A stretch of DNA of 5,607 nt, taken from NCBI GenBank assembly GCA_002493085.1, contig DKXQ01000097.1:1-5607 (forward strand). Reading direction: 5' to 3'. The notes beneath the pieces are model-generated. The model made no database searches, was not told the origin of the DNA, and saw only the letters and a program-made list of their open reading frames with translations. Each line of letters opens with the position of its first letter. The stretch's first letter is position 1. Shown piece after piece: positions 5,569-5,607 of the stretch. Position numbers and translations under genes: made by a program. Origin of the DNA: Lachnoclostridium sp. UBA7122. Its GTDB lineage: Bacteria; Bacillota; Clostridia; Lachnospirales; Lachnospiraceae.

Positions 5569-5607
5569 AAAATTTATAATTAATACAGGATAACCTCATA
5601 AAATTAA

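Noticed and set aside
5540..5605. Open frame on the minus strand from the right edge into the ATPase promoter
   Set aside because: It has about 20 codons, no ribosome binding site before its ATG, ends within the -10 element, and resembles nothing; it is most likely chance.

Overview
The window looks like a chromosomal housekeeping stretch from a low-GC Gram-positive anaerobe of the class Clostridia, most likely the family Lachnospiraceae. This rests on the A/T-rich non-coding DNA, strong GGAGG-type ribosome binding sites, sigma-A-like promoters, the Bacillus/Clostridia type of EF-P and KARI, and a DUF815-family AAA+ ATPase. The taxonomic placement is inference; no marker gene in the window proves it. 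All supported genes lie on the minus strand, so transcription runs from the right edge to the left.

Right to left in the direction of transcription: (1) 5607-4167: an extended -10 promoter and a 440-aa DUF815-family P-loop ATPase of unknown function. Its start is set at an ATG at 5489 by a strong Shine-Dalgarno sequence. (2) 4166-2456: a near-consensus promoter (TTGACA-17-TAAAAT), then ilvN (acetolactate synthase regulatory subunit) and ilvC (ketol-acid reductoisomerase), closed by an intrinsic terminator. The catalytic partner ilvB is not in the window. (3) 2385-907: a new promoter (TTGTTT-17-TATAAT) begins just past that terminator. It drives a previously uncalled 36-codon hydrophobic peptide gene whose end overlaps the start of aroD (type I 3-dehydroquinate dehydratase), followed by aroK (shikimate kinase). 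(4) 906-190: efp (elongation factor P), ended by a 12-bp hairpin terminator. (5) 189-1: A/T-rich DNA without a gene, carrying a perfect 11-bp inverted repeat and a partial, diverged second copy.

Functionally, ilvN and ilvC serve the first two steps of valine/isoleucine/leucine synthesis, and aroD and aroK serve steps 3 and 5 of the shikimate pathway. EF-P relieves ribosome stalling at polyproline. I see no mobile genes, CRISPR array, tRNA or rRNA. I did not find an obvious new multi-gene system. The least explained items are the 36-aa membrane-like peptide coupled to aroD, the DUF815 ATPase, and the small inverted-repeat element near the left edge.
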